Assembly: GCA_016187335.1 (NCBI GenBank)
Contig: JACPJW010000001.1
Span: 130,547-194,546, forward strand
Direction of reading: 5' to 3'
Source of the DNA: Candidatus Aenigmatarchaeota archaeon
GTDB lineage: Archaea > Aenigmatarchaeota > Aenigmatarchaeia > GW2011-AR5
DNA: 64,000 nt
Below, piece by piece: positions 50,798 to 59,311 of this stretch (the first letter of the stretch is position 1; each line of letters opens with the position of its first letter). Below the pieces are notes generated by a model. That model saw only the letters and a program-made list of their open reading frames with translations. It was not told the DNA's origin and made no database searches. The position numbers and the translations under genes were made by a program.

Positions 50798-51232
50798 CTT
50801 CGCCTGCTCGACGCTGTATTTCCAGTTCTTCGGCAGCTTCCCTGTGCGGGAGTAATATTTTCCGAGCCTGCGGACCTTGCTTTCCATCAGCTCAAGGCCG
50901 TGGATTGCTGACGCGTCTTTCTTGTTTTCTGAAAGGTGCTTGTGAAGGTTCACGGCTTTTTTCATCAGGTTGTACATGTCCTCGGGTATTTCTTTCTTCG
51001 CTTCCTTTGCCGTCACTTTCATGACGCGGAGGCTGAAAGCCCTTACGTCAGGCACGCCGTACTGGTCGCGCAGAATGATGCCTATCTCGCTGGATGTTTT
51101 TCCTTCTTTGGCGAGCTTGGTTATGAGTTTCTCTACTTCGTCCTTGTCGTAGGCGAGCCACTCCTGCCGTATCCTTTTCACGGGCTTCTTGGAGCCGCTT
51201 CTGCCGTGCTTTCTTGAATGCATCTTTGCCAT
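50783..51232 (-). CDS. rps15: 30S ribosomal protein S15
   Basis: A 149-residue protein: MAKMHSRKHGRSGSKKP is the archaeal extension, then LILRDQYGVPDVRAF-like text (IILRDQYGVPDVRAF) and the 16S-binding helices ending LGKYYSRTGKLPKNWKY. GGTG precedes ATG 51232. Confidence 0.97.
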   Translation of the reverse strand: MAKMHSRKHGRSGSKKPVKRIRQEWLAYDKDEVEKLITKLAKEGKTSSEIGIILRDQYGVPDVRAFSLRVMKVTAKEAKKEIPEDMYNLMKKAVNLHKHLSENKKDASAIHGLELMESKVRRLGKYYSRTGKLPKNWKYSVEQAKLLVK

Positions 51233-51252
51233 TTTTTTGACACCTTCATCAT

Positions 51253-51305
51253 GCCCAAAAACCGTTAGGTTTTTGGCATCCCGAAGAACCTTTGTTCTTC
51301 GAGGA
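51253..51305. repeat. paired-hairpin element, copy D
   Basis: CCAAAAACC-gtta-GGTTTTTGG, linker CATCCC, then GAAGAAC-cttt-GTTCTTC and GAGG. It has the same architecture and GGCAtCCC-type linker as copies A-C with other stem sequences. It lies between S15 and Bud32. Confidence 0.7.
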
Positions 51306-51353
51306 AAGCAGGAAGGAATGTGCTGAAGGCAGCATGAACTTTCTTTTTCCGCT

Positions 51354-51953
51354 TTAATTTTCCTTCTTCGTGTACCTTCTCCGCTTTTCTATTTTCCGGA
51401 GGGCTGCAAAAACGTCCTGCGCCCCGCTGTAATTCTTTCCGTAAACTTTTAAAATGGTGTTCCAGGCTTTTTCCAGCAATGAAAAGTGCGTTGACTCCAG
51501 GGCTTCATGCAGCAAAAAAAGATCCGATGCCTTGTCTTCCGTGCGCCTGCTGCGGAATCCCAGGCCGAAATCGATGAAATAAATGTCTCCATCATGAAAA
51601 ATCATGTTGCTGGTAGTGAGATCGCCGTGAATTATGCCGTTGCTGTGCATCTTTGCCGCGGCTTCTGCAATCTTCGCGCATATTTCCCTGAAGTTCTTCC
51701 CGCTTAAAATATCCTTTGCCCTTTTCCCGTCGATGAATTCCATTTTTATTGAAAAATCCTTTTCTTCAATTATTCTTGGAGCCGGCGCGCCGGAGCGGCG
51801 CGCCTCCCTTATCAGGCCCGCTTCTCTTCTTGTTCTGCCGCGGCGCAAAGAAATATCTATTTTTTCGATTCGGTAGCCTTTTTTTATCCGTTCCTTTGTC
51901 AGCGTGCCGTCTTCCTTGCGCAGCACTGCTTCGGCGCCGCGCGCGATTATCAT
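51354..51953 (-). CDS. bud32: KEOPS kinase/ATPase Bud32
   Basis: A 199-residue small protein kinase-like protein. IIHGDLTTSNMIF is the catalytic loop, YFIDFGLGF the metal motif, and the basic C-terminus (RKIEKRRRYTKKEN) binds tRNA. With Kae1 it makes the t6A modification at A37 of ANN-decoding tRNAs. It is often fused or adjacent to Kae1; here it stands alone. Confidence 0.95.
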   Translation of the reverse strand: MIIARGAEAVLRKEDGTLTKERIKKGYRIEKIDISLRRGRTRREAGLIREARRSGAPAPRIIEEKDFSIKMEFIDGKRAKDILSGKNFREICAKIAEAAAKMHSNGIIHGDLTTSNMIFHDGDIYFIDFGLGFRSRRTEDKASDLFLLHEALESTHFSLLEKAWNTILKVYGKNYSGAQDVFAALRKIEKRRRYTKKEN

Positions 51954-52016
51954 GAACGGCTTTTTATGTTAAACCTTTATAAGGATTTACGCAAAATTTC
52001 ATCCTAAGGCGTTTTT

Positions 52017-52253
52017 ATGACTGTAATAGTTGACGACGGCAAGTGTATTTCGTGCGGAGGATGCGTCGCTGTATGCCCGGTGCTTGCGCTGGACATGAAG
52101 AAAGGCACAGACATAATCGTGGACAACGACAGTTGCATTGACTGCAACCTGTGCGTCAGATTCTGCCCTGTTGCGGCGCTGGAGCTTGACGAGGAAGGCA
52201 GGAAGCGCTACAAAGGCGAGCTGCCAAGGAAGAAGGCGGCTGTGCTGTACTGA
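52017..52253 (+). CDS. 2x[4Fe-4S] ferredoxin
   Basis: A 78-residue protein. CISCGGCVAVCP and CIDCNLCVRFCP are two classical CxxCxxCxxxCP motifs. GGCG precedes ATG 52017. It lies 11 bases before a geranylgeranyl-reductase-like gene, so it is a likely electron donor to it. Confidence 0.95.
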   Translation: MTVIVDDGKCISCGGCVAVCPVLALDMKKGTDIIVDNDSCIDCNLCVRFCPVAALELDEEGRKRYKGELPRKKAAVLY

Positions 52254-52264
52254 AAGGTGTTCTT

Positions 52265-53461
52265 ATGATGCTCAACGGAAAATACGATTATGATGTCGTT
52301 GTCGTGGGCGCGGGACCTGCGGGCTCTGCCACGGCGAAGACATGCGCCGAGAAAGGCCTTGAAGTGGCTATGGTAGAAAAACTTCCCGTCCCGTTCGCCG
52401 TCAAGAGATGCGGCGAGGGGCTTTCCAATGATTCGGTGAAGCTCATCGGCCAGAAAATACCGCCGGAGTGCATAGCAAGAAAAATAAACGGCGCGATTGT
52501 TTATTCCCCAGGCAAAAAAGCCGTCATAGACCTTCACAGGGAAGCCGGCTACATACTGGAAAGAAAGCTGTACGACAAGTGGCTGGCTGCGGAAGCCGCA
52601 AGGGCGGGCGTTTACGTCCAGACAAAGACGGCGGCGACCGGCGTCATAAAAAAAGACGGCTTTGTGAAAGGCGTTGAGATTGAATTTGAGGGCGAGAAGT
52701 CCGCTTTAAGCAGCAGGGTCGTTGTCGCGGCGGACGGCGTTGAAAGCGTCATCTCAAGGATGGCGGGCCTGAAAACGACAAACAATCTCGTCAATATTTT
52801 TTCCGCGTACCAGTTTGAGATGGTCGGCATAGAAATGGAAGACCCGGACAAGATAATAGTTTACGTCGGGAACAAGATATCCCCCAGAGGCTACGTGTGG
52901 ATATTCCCGAAGGGCGAGGACGTGGCGAACGTCGGCATAGGCATAGGCGGCCTTGGCTACGAAAAGACGGCCAGGGGCTATCTGGAAGATTTCATAAAAT
53001 CCGACGAGGGCCTGAGGAAAGGCAGCATCGTGGAAGTGAACACAGGGGCGATTCCTGCCGGAGGCTTCATGGATAACATGGTCCTGAACGGCCTCGTTGC
53101 CGTGGGCGATGCCGCGCACCAGGTGAACCCGCTTCACGGCGGCGGGATAAAGGAAGCGACGCTGGGGGGCATGATAGCGGGCGATGTTATAGCTGGATGC
53201 ATTGAAAAAAACGACGTGTCCCAGAGCGCCCTGTCGGAATACAACAAGATCTGGTGGGAGCAGCAGGGAAAGAGGCTGAGGAACATAGAGAAGGCCAGGA
53301 ATGTTATCGCGAAGCTTTCCGACGAGGACCTTGATATGCTTGTTGAAAGCGTCACGGGCGACGATATAGTGGACTTCACGAGGGGGAAGAAGCTGGAAAA
53401 GGTGGCCCAGATTCTCCTGAGAAAGCCGGGCCTGATAACGCTTGCGCGGCATCTTCTCTGA
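52265..53461 (+). CDS. geranylgeranyl reductase family flavoprotein
   Basis: A 398-residue FAD enzyme. VVVVGAGPAGSATAKTCAEKG binds FAD, GYVWIFPKGEDVANVGIG and VAVGDAAHQVNPLHGGGIKEA are family motifs, and the Cys in KRCGEG matches the conserved PxxCGxG-like loop. Such enzymes saturate the isoprenoid chains of archaeal lipids. AAAGGTG precedes ATG 52265. Confidence 0.93.
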   Translation: MMLNGKYDYDVVVVGAGPAGSATAKTCAEKGLEVAMVEKLPVPFAVKRCGEGLSNDSVKLIGQKIPPECIARKINGAIVYSPGKKAVIDLHREAGYILERKLYDKWLAAEAARAGVYVQTKTAATGVIKKDGFVKGVEIEFEGEKSALSSRVVVAADGVESVISRMAGLKTTNNLVNIFSAYQFEMVGIEMEDPDKIIVYVGNKISPRGYVWIFPKGEDVANVGIGIGGLGYEKTARGYLEDFIKSDEGLRKGSIVEVNTGAIPAGGFMDNMVLNGLVAVGDAAHQVNPLHGGGIKEATLGGMIAGDVIAGCIEKNDVSQSALSEYNKIWWEQQGKRLRNIEKARNVIAKLSDEDLDMLVESVTGDDIVDFTRGKKLEKVAQILLRKPGLITLARHLL

Positions 53462-53504
53462 TTCTATTTCTTGGCCTTCAAGATGATGAATTCAGTGGGT
53501 ACAT

Positions 53505-54569
53505 ATGACGAAAATCATGGGCGCGGGCCCTGCGGGCCTTTGCGCTGCAATAAACATTGCAAAGGCCGGCAGGGAAGTGAAGATATTTGAGATGCGCAGC
53601 GACGTCGGCATGCGCTTTCACCCGAACCTTCAGGGGCTGAAAGACGTTGGCAACCCCGAAGACTACATGAAAGAGCTGAACATAAACCCGAAGACGGGAT
53701 TCAGGTATTTCTCCAGGGCATTTTTCGGCACAAGGAAAAGGGACATAGAGCTTGACATCGGGAAGTCAATGCCCTTCGTCGTGCGCGGCGGAAAGGAATC
53801 CTTAGAGTACGGGCTTTACCGGGAAGCGCTTGACCTGGGAGTGGAATTCGAATTCAATTCCAGGATAACGAAAGACGGCGTTGACATCGTGGCGGCGGGC
53901 CATGGCGGAACATGCGACGCAGCCGCGCTTGGCATGGTTTTTGAGGACACGGACTTCCCCAGGGATGCGTTCCTTATAATTTTTGACGACAGGTATTCGC
54001 CAAAAGGCTGGTACAGCTATATTGTGCCGATATCGGACGACCGTGTAGAATTCGTGAACTGCGTGTCCCAGCCTCACGTGCCGCTCTTGAGAAAACTGAC
54101 GGAAAAGGCGCTGCAGGAAAGGAAAATAGTCCGCGGCTTCCTTGACGGGAAAAAAAAGGTGGCAACGTTCGGGGGCGTCGGGAATGTGAGCGTCCCTAAG
54201 ACGGCCTTCATAAACAACAGGTATTACGTCGGCGAGGCCGCCGGATTCCAGGACCCTTTCATGGGCTTCGGCATCACGTATGCGCTGAAATCGGCAAAGA
54301 TGGCCGCCGACGCAATTGTGAACGGTTATGACTACGACGCCATGTGGAAAAGGGAGATAATGCCAAGGATGAGGAAGGATTTCGCGCGGCGCTTCCCGGT
54401 GTCCATATTCGGCGACGCCCTGCCGGAGATGTTCATGAGAAAGTACAGGAGCGGCGACAGGATAGATTTCCAGGACGTTATCCCTTCGTCGTTCCCGTTA
54501 TACAACGTTGCGGAGTTTGTGCTCTTCAGGTTAGAGGTCCTGAAAAAGCGCCTGACCGGCTTCTGGTAA
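53505..54569 (+). CDS. second geranylgeranyl reductase-like flavoprotein
   Basis: A 354-residue protein. MGAGPAGLCAAINIAKAGREVKIFE is the FAD motif, GWYSYIVPISDDRVEFVNC and YYVGEAAGFQDPFMGFGITYALKSA match the later motifs. It is more divergent than its neighbour. It probably acts in the same lipid or quinone side-chain reduction with the ferredoxin; substrate unproven. Confidence 0.88.
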   Translation: MTKIMGAGPAGLCAAINIAKAGREVKIFEMRSDVGMRFHPNLQGLKDVGNPEDYMKELNINPKTGFRYFSRAFFGTRKRDIELDIGKSMPFVVRGGKESLEYGLYREALDLGVEFEFNSRITKDGVDIVAAGHGGTCDAAALGMVFEDTDFPRDAFLIIFDDRYSPKGWYSYIVPISDDRVEFVNCVSQPHVPLLRKLTEKALQERKIVRGFLDGKKKVATFGGVGNVSVPKTAFINNRYYVGEAAGFQDPFMGFGITYALKSAKMAADAIVNGYDYDAMWKREIMPRMRKDFARRFPVSIFGDALPEMFMRKYRSGDRIDFQDVIPSSFPLYNVAEFVLFRLEVLKKRLTGFW

Positions 54570-54599
54570 GATTCTCCTCCGTATCGCAATGCTTATATA

Positions 54600-54628
54600 G
54601 TCCTGTATACGCTGTTATACACAGTTAT
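54600..54628 (+). promoter_or_regulatory. probable operator/promoter of the RHH-SMC operon
   Basis: CTTATATAG (54592-54600) is a TATA-like box. TGTATACGCTGTTATACA (54605-54622) is an imperfect inverted repeat just downstream, directly before ATG 54630. It is well placed for binding by the RHH protein encoded next. Confidence 0.5.
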
Positions 54629-54629
54629 A

Positions 54630-54800
54630 ATGCCGTCTACAACTATCCGCATAAGCAGGGACAACAGGAAAAGACTCAATGATTTAGGCAGGAAAGCCGA
54701 CACTTATGACGACATTCTCGGGCGTCTTCTTGATTATATTGAAAAAGAAGGGATTGATTTTAACGAATTGAACAATTCAAAGAAAAAGGTGAAAAAATGA
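54630..54800 (+). CDS. ribbon-helix-helix-type protein leading the SMC operon
   Basis: A 56-residue protein. MPSTTIRISRDNRKRLNDLG gives the N-terminal strand and first helix of RHH antitoxin-type proteins, DTYDDILGRLLDYIEKEG the second. The Lys-rich tail ends KKKVKK. Its stop overlaps the SMC start (ATGA, four bases). Probably an autoregulator or SMC-associated DNA-binding protein. Confidence 0.8.
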   Translation: MPSTTIRISRDNRKRLNDLGRKADTYDDILGRLLDYIEKEGIDFNELNNSKKKVKK

Positions 54801-57220
54801 TACGCCTGGACAGGATAACCATGCAGGGATTCAAGTCCTTCGCAGGAAAGATAACAATACCGTTTCCCAAAGGATTCAACTGTATCTGTGGCCCGAATGG
54901 ATCCGGAAAGTCGAATATAATAGACGCCCTCACATTTGTTCTTGGAACATCCTCAGCCCGTGCCATAAGGGCCCAGCGCCTGCAAAATCTTTTATTTAAC
55001 GGCGCGCGCGACAAAAAGCCCGCTGATTTCTGCGAAGTGACGTTGTACCTGGAAAACGACGGCTCCATAGCAGGTTACGAAAGCGAAATAAAGGTGAGCC
55101 GCCGCGTGAACAGGAGCGGCGTGACTTTCTACAAGCTCAACGGGAGGACGGTCACGCGTTCAAAAATACTGGATTTGCTTGCCAACGCCAACCTTTCCCC
55201 GGAAGGCTACAACATAATAATGCAGGGCGACGTGACGAAAATAATAGAGATGAACCCGAAAGAAAGAAGAGGCATCATTGACGAAGTGTCGGGCATAGCG
55301 GAATTTGACGACAAGAAGGAAAAGGCGCAGCGCGAGATGGAAAGGGTTGAAATGCGCGTGCGCGAGAACATGATTGTCGTTGCGGAAAAGCAGAAACTTG
55401 TTGCGCGCATGAAGCAGGAAAGAGAAAGCGCAGAGAAATACAAAAAGCTGGGCGACGAGCTGAGAAAAAGCAGGGCATCCATGCTTAACAGGAAAATGAA
55501 GGATATAGAAGAGAAGCTTTCTGTCACGGAAAAAGAAGACAGGGAAAGCGACGAAAGGCTGGCCGCCATAGACAAGGACCTTAAGAAGGCGGAAAAGGAC
55601 CTGCGTGAAAATGAGGACCTGCTGAAGAAAATGAACGAGGATATTCTGAAAAAATCCCGCAACATAGAAATAATGAGGAAAATAGATGCCCTGCAGACAG
55701 AGATTATCAGAAAAAAAGACAAGATTGACCTTAACGAGCGGCAGGCATCTATGCTGCGCTCAACGGAAAGAAACGAGGCCGTCAAGGATATTTTGTCCGG
55801 CAATTTCAGCGGCGTTCACGGGACTTTCTCTTCGCTGGTAAGCACCGACAGAAAATACGAGACAGCTCTGGAGGTGGCGGTTGGCAGGCACGACAAGGAT
55901 ATTGTTGTTGACGACGAGGACATAGCGTCTGGCTGCATAAATCACCTGAAGAAAAGGAAAATCGGGCGGGCGCGCTTCCTGCCGCTGAGGAAACTGCAGA
56001 AACGCGAAAGGAGGGAATACAGGGGAAGGGAAAAAGTCATTGGGTACCTGATCGATTTCGTGAAGTACGACGGGAGATTTTCTTCTGCTGTCAAGCATGT
56101 CCTGGAATCTGTCCTTGTTGCCGACAATATTGATACTGCAAAAAGAATAAGCGGCTTCAAGGTAGTGACTTTGGAAGGCGACCTTGTCGAGCCGAGCGGC
56201 GAGATGATAGGCGGCTATTACAAAAGAAAGATGAAAGATGTCGGCTTTCACGAGATAAAGAAGCTGGAAGAAGAAAACCTTGGGCTGGAAAATGAAATAA
56301 CAAAGATAGAAAAAGAACTGGCAGTTTTGAAGTCGCAGGAGCAGTCGGAATCAAAGGAAGTGATGAAGCTGCAGGAAAGGAAAAATAATGTTGAGAAAGC
56401 CGTTGAAGACCTCAGGAAAAAGTGGAAGGATGCCCTGGAAGAAAAAATAGCGTTGCAGGGCGGCGTCTCAAAGGGCAAGATAGAAAGGGCAAGGCTTGAG
56501 GCTTCTTACGATAATTTGAAAGTGGAAGCTGAGGAGTTCTCTGAAATAAAGGAATACTACAGCAGGTCCGTTGACGAGCTGCAGGAGCGCGTTCGCTCGC
56601 TGACGCTGGAAATAAACAAGCTGGGGCCTGTAAACCTCAGGGCCCTGGAAGAGTATGATGTGATCATAACGGAGTTTGAGGAATTAAAGAAAAAACTGGA
56701 CAAGCTCATAAATGAAAAGGAAGCCGTGATGAAAGTGGTGGAAGAAGTTTCAAAGAGGAGGTATGAAAAATTCATGGAAACGTTCGGCGAGATAAACAAA
56801 AACCTGACGCAGATCTACCATGACCTTGCCGGAGGAGCGGCAGGGCTGCGCCTAGAAGAGGAGAACAACATTGACAGCGGCCTGATTATAGAGGCATCGC
56901 CCCCGGGAAAAAGGGTTCTAAACCTGGACAGCATGTCAGGCGGCGAGCGCACGTTGACGTCGCTGGCGTTTCTTTTTGCAATCATGCAGCATTATTCCTC
57001 GCCGTTTTACGTGCTGGACGAGGTTGATGCTGCTTTGGACAAGTCCAACACTAAGAAAATAGCGGACCTCATCAAGAAATATTCCGGCAAGGTGCAGTTT
57101 ATAGTAATAACGCACAATGACCTTACTATATCCGAAGCCGACAAGGTCTTCGGCGTCAGCATCGAGGGCGGAGTATCAAAAGTCTTCGGCATAGAGATGC
57201 CGCAAGAGCAGCCAGCATGA
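54797..57220 (+). CDS. smc: chromosome condensation protein SMC, with short arms
   Basis: An 807-residue SMC, against roughly 1150-1200 in most archaea. Walker A GPNGSGKSN (32-40), N-arm coiled coil (about 155-325), hinge (about 329-480, GVHGTFSSLVSTDRKYETAL to GEMIGGYY), C-arm (about 480-600), signature LDSMSGGERT (about 710) and Walker B YVLDEVDAALD (about 738). All functional motifs are intact, so the deletion is confined to the arms, about half normal length. Overlaps the RHH gene before it and scpA after it. Confidence 0.95.
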   Translation: MIRLDRITMQGFKSFAGKITIPFPKGFNCICGPNGSGKSNIIDALTFVLGTSSARAIRAQRLQNLLFNGARDKKPADFCEVTLYLENDGSIAGYESEIKVSRRVNRSGVTFYKLNGRTVTRSKILDLLANANLSPEGYNIIMQGDVTKIIEMNPKERRGIIDEVSGIAEFDDKKEKAQREMERVEMRVRENMIVVAEKQKLVARMKQERESAEKYKKLGDELRKSRASMLNRKMKDIEEKLSVTEKEDRESDERLAAIDKDLKKAEKDLRENEDLLKKMNEDILKKSRNIEIMRKIDALQTEIIRKKDKIDLNERQASMLRSTERNEAVKDILSGNFSGVHGTFSSLVSTDRKYETALEVAVGRHDKDIVVDDEDIASGCINHLKKRKIGRARFLPLRKLQKRERREYRGREKVIGYLIDFVKYDGRFSSAVKHVLESVLVADNIDTAKRISGFKVVTLEGDLVEPSGEMIGGYYKRKMKDVGFHEIKKLEEENLGLENEITKIEKELAVLKSQEQSESKEVMKLQERKNNVEKAVEDLRKKWKDALEEKIALQGGVSKGKIERARLEASYDNLKVEAEEFSEIKEYYSRSVDELQERVRSLTLEINKLGPVNLRALEEYDVIITEFEELKKKLDKLINEKEAVMKVVEEVSKRRYEKFMETFGEINKNLTQIYHDLAGGAAGLRLEEENNIDSGLIIEASPPGKRVLNLDSMSGGERTLTSLAFLFAIMQHYSSPFYVLDEVDAALDKSNTKKIADLIKKYSGKVQFIVITHNDLTISEADKVFGVSIEGGVSKVFGIEMPQEQPA

Positions 57221-58008
57221 AACATGGAAAGGGACGAATACTAATGGCAGAAGACATCGCAAAAAAGCCTGAAGCAAAACATGGAAACGATTCCGCTATG
57301 ACAGAAAAAGCCATAGATGAATCCAAGCTTATCCGCACGATTGTTCTTGGCAGCGACTGGCAGGAAGTTTTGGAAAACATTGTCGTTGAAGAGGGTTTAG
57401 ACCCCCAGCATATAGACATAATAAATCTGGCCGACTCGTTCACGGAATATATGCAGCGCCTGAAGGTGTTTGACTTCCGAATTCCCGCAAGGTTCATCCT
57501 TATCGCTGCAATACTGCTCAGGATGAAATGCGAGCTGCTTCTGGAGGAGGAAGAAGAGAAGGCGCGCATTGAATCTGCAGCTCTCCCGAACATCAGCCTG
57601 GAGAACATACCTGAACTGACAGCGCCGCTCATGAGGAAGCCGACAAGGAAGGTGACTCTTGACGAGCTGATAAGGGCGCTGGACAAGGCTTTCGAGTTCA
57701 AAGAGCGGAAGGAAGGAAAACAGCTGAGAATGCGGCGTGCTGTTGAAAACCTTATTGAACCCGAGGAGGACATAGAGCTGCGGATAAGCAGGATATACGA
57801 CAGGATAACGAAGCACAGCGTAATAAAGTTCTCTGATCTTGTGCACCCCTGGAAAAGAAAAGAGATTGTGAAAATATTCATGCCCCTGCTCCACTTGGAG
57901 CAGCGCGGTCGCGTGGTTTGCGAGCAGGAGGAATTTTTCAAGGAGATAACGATAAGGATTGTGGAAGAATCGGAGCAGCCTAAAGAGCCTCAAATGGCCC
58001 AGGAATAA
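57217..58008 (+). CDS. scpA: segregation and condensation protein ScpA
   Basis: A 263-residue kleisin. LDPQHIDIINLADSFTEYMQRLKVFDFRIPARFILIAAILLRMKCELLL is the SMC-binding region, and a C-terminal winged helix reads KFSDLV...IVKIFMPLLHLEQRGRV. ATG 57217 overlaps the SMC stop; ATG 57244 with AAAGGGA upstream is an alternative. Confidence 0.93.
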   Translation: MKHGKGRILMAEDIAKKPEAKHGNDSAMTEKAIDESKLIRTIVLGSDWQEVLENIVVEEGLDPQHIDIINLADSFTEYMQRLKVFDFRIPARFILIAAILLRMKCELLLEEEEEKARIESAALPNISLENIPELTAPLMRKPTRKVTLDELIRALDKAFEFKERKEGKQLRMRRAVENLIEPEEDIELRISRIYDRITKHSVIKFSDLVHPWKRKEIVKIFMPLLHLEQRGRVVCEQEEFFKEITIRIVEESEQPKEPQMAQE

Positions 58009-58023
58009 TAAGGGAAAGTTATT

Positions 58024-58605
58024 GTGAAAAGAAAACCAAAAGAAACCGAAGTTCCGCAGGAACTTCAACCTGATGGGGTTGTCTTGTCTATGGCAATAAG
58101 GAACAAGGAGCAGAAAATTGCGCTGCTGGAAGCTGCGCTGTTCACGACAACCGAGCCCTTGTCTGTCGATGAATTGCAGAAGGCAACGAAGATAACGTCA
58201 GGGGAAATAGAAATCCTGCTGAAGGATATTGAGCAGAAGTATTCAGGTGCAGAGCACGGCGTGAAGCTGTCAACAATCGGCGGCTACCGCCTGATGGTCA
58301 AGGAGCAGTTCGTTGAAAGGGTATCCCATTTGACGCCGCACGCTGATTTGTCCAGAGGCCTGCTCCGCGTCCTTTCTATAATTGCCTACCACGAGCCTGT
58401 GCCTCAGTCGGACATTGTCAAGATTATAGGCAACAGGACATACGAGTATGTCAAGGAACTGGAGGAGCGCGGGCTTGTCAAAAGCGAGAAGAAATCCAGA
58501 ACGAAAATGTTAAGCACCACGCCGCAGTTTGAGGAATATTTCGGCGCCAAGAAAGAAGAAATAAAGCGCATGGCAGAGGGCGTTGAAGAGCAAAACAAAG
58601 AATGA
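58024..58605 (+). CDS. scpB: segregation and condensation protein ScpB
   Basis: A 193-residue tandem winged-helix protein. LLEAALFTTTEPLSVDELQKAT and LLRVLSIIAYHEPVPQSDIVKIIGNRTYEYVKELEERGLV are the two domains. GTG start after AAGGGAAAG. It completes the SMC-ScpA-ScpB condensin. Confidence 0.93.
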   Translation: MKRKPKETEVPQELQPDGVVLSMAIRNKEQKIALLEAALFTTTEPLSVDELQKATKITSGEIEILLKDIEQKYSGAEHGVKLSTIGGYRLMVKEQFVERVSHLTPHADLSRGLLRVLSIIAYHEPVPQSDIVKIIGNRTYEYVKELEERGLVKSEKKSRTKMLSTTPQFEEYFGAKKEEIKRMAEGVEEQNKE

Positions 58606-58625
58606 AATCAAGCCTGAAAAAAACT

Positions 58626-59252
58626 TCATATAAATTCTTCAATGGTTCTCAGGTATTTTTCCATTCTTTTGCTGATGTCTTTTTCATTTGAAATCAGGTA
58701 AAAATGAAAAAACCTTTCTGTCGGCGACTGCCAAACAGCTTCTATCCCTGGAATATTCCTGTTTATAAAAAATCTTTGGAATAGAATCTTTCCCTTATCT
58801 CTCGTTATTTCAGAATCCTTTATTTCTACAACAGACCCGAAAGCATCTACAGATTCAATCCCTTTCTGATAATTTTTCAGCATATCCAAACCTAATTGAA
58901 GTCTCCTTTCCATTGTAGAATTGGTGCGCGGAGTGTACCAGAAAAGAACTGTTGATTCATCTCCTACGGGAAGGTCCCCCGCAGCATGAAATGCTTCCAC
59001 TCCGATTATCATTCCGGATTCGTAACTTGCATTTACTTCATTATATAGCCCGTAATCATAAACTTCCATTCCTCTGGGGTATGTGAATGCTATGCCTATT
59101 TTTGGGTTGGAATACCTCACGAATTCCGATTGCTGGGCTTGTGCAGCCTGTCCCTGTGAAGAGCCGAAACTAGGCGCCGCCGTTCCCATCAAAGCAGATG
59201 CCATTACGGCGGCTGCGCCCGCACGCAAATATCTTCTTATGCCTGATGTCAT
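58626..59252 (-). CDS. exported protein, unknown
   Basis: A 208-residue protein from MTSGIRRYLRAGAAAVMASALMGTAAPSFG, a signal peptide. The mature part has YSNPKIGIAFTYPRGMEVYDYG, reminiscent of PsbP-type exported domains, though that is weak. ATG 59252 has AAAGGT upstream; GTG 59270 is also possible. A palindrome at 59270-59283 precedes it. Confidence 0.7.
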   Translation of the reverse strand: MTSGIRRYLRAGAAAVMASALMGTAAPSFGSSQGQAAQAQQSEFVRYSNPKIGIAFTYPRGMEVYDYGLYNEVNASYESGMIIGVEAFHAAGDLPVGDESTVLFWYTPRTNSTMERRLQLGLDMLKNYQKGIESVDAFGSVVEIKDSEITRDKGKILFQRFFINRNIPGIEAVWQSPTERFFHFYLISNEKDISKRMEKYLRTIEEFI

Positions 59253-59265
59253 CTTCTTACCTTTA

Positions 59266-59284
59266 ATCACTACTTTACAGTAGC
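59266..59284 (-). promoter_or_regulatory. palindromic motif before the exported protein
   Basis: On the minus strand, GCTACTGTAAAGTAGTGATT holds the inverted repeat CTACTgtAAAGTAG, downstream of TATA-like TTTATATAAC (59287-59296). It matches the motifs before 31192 and 24084. Confidence 0.5.
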
Positions 59285-59311
59285 TGTTATATAAAGCTTT
59301 CGCTCCAGAAA

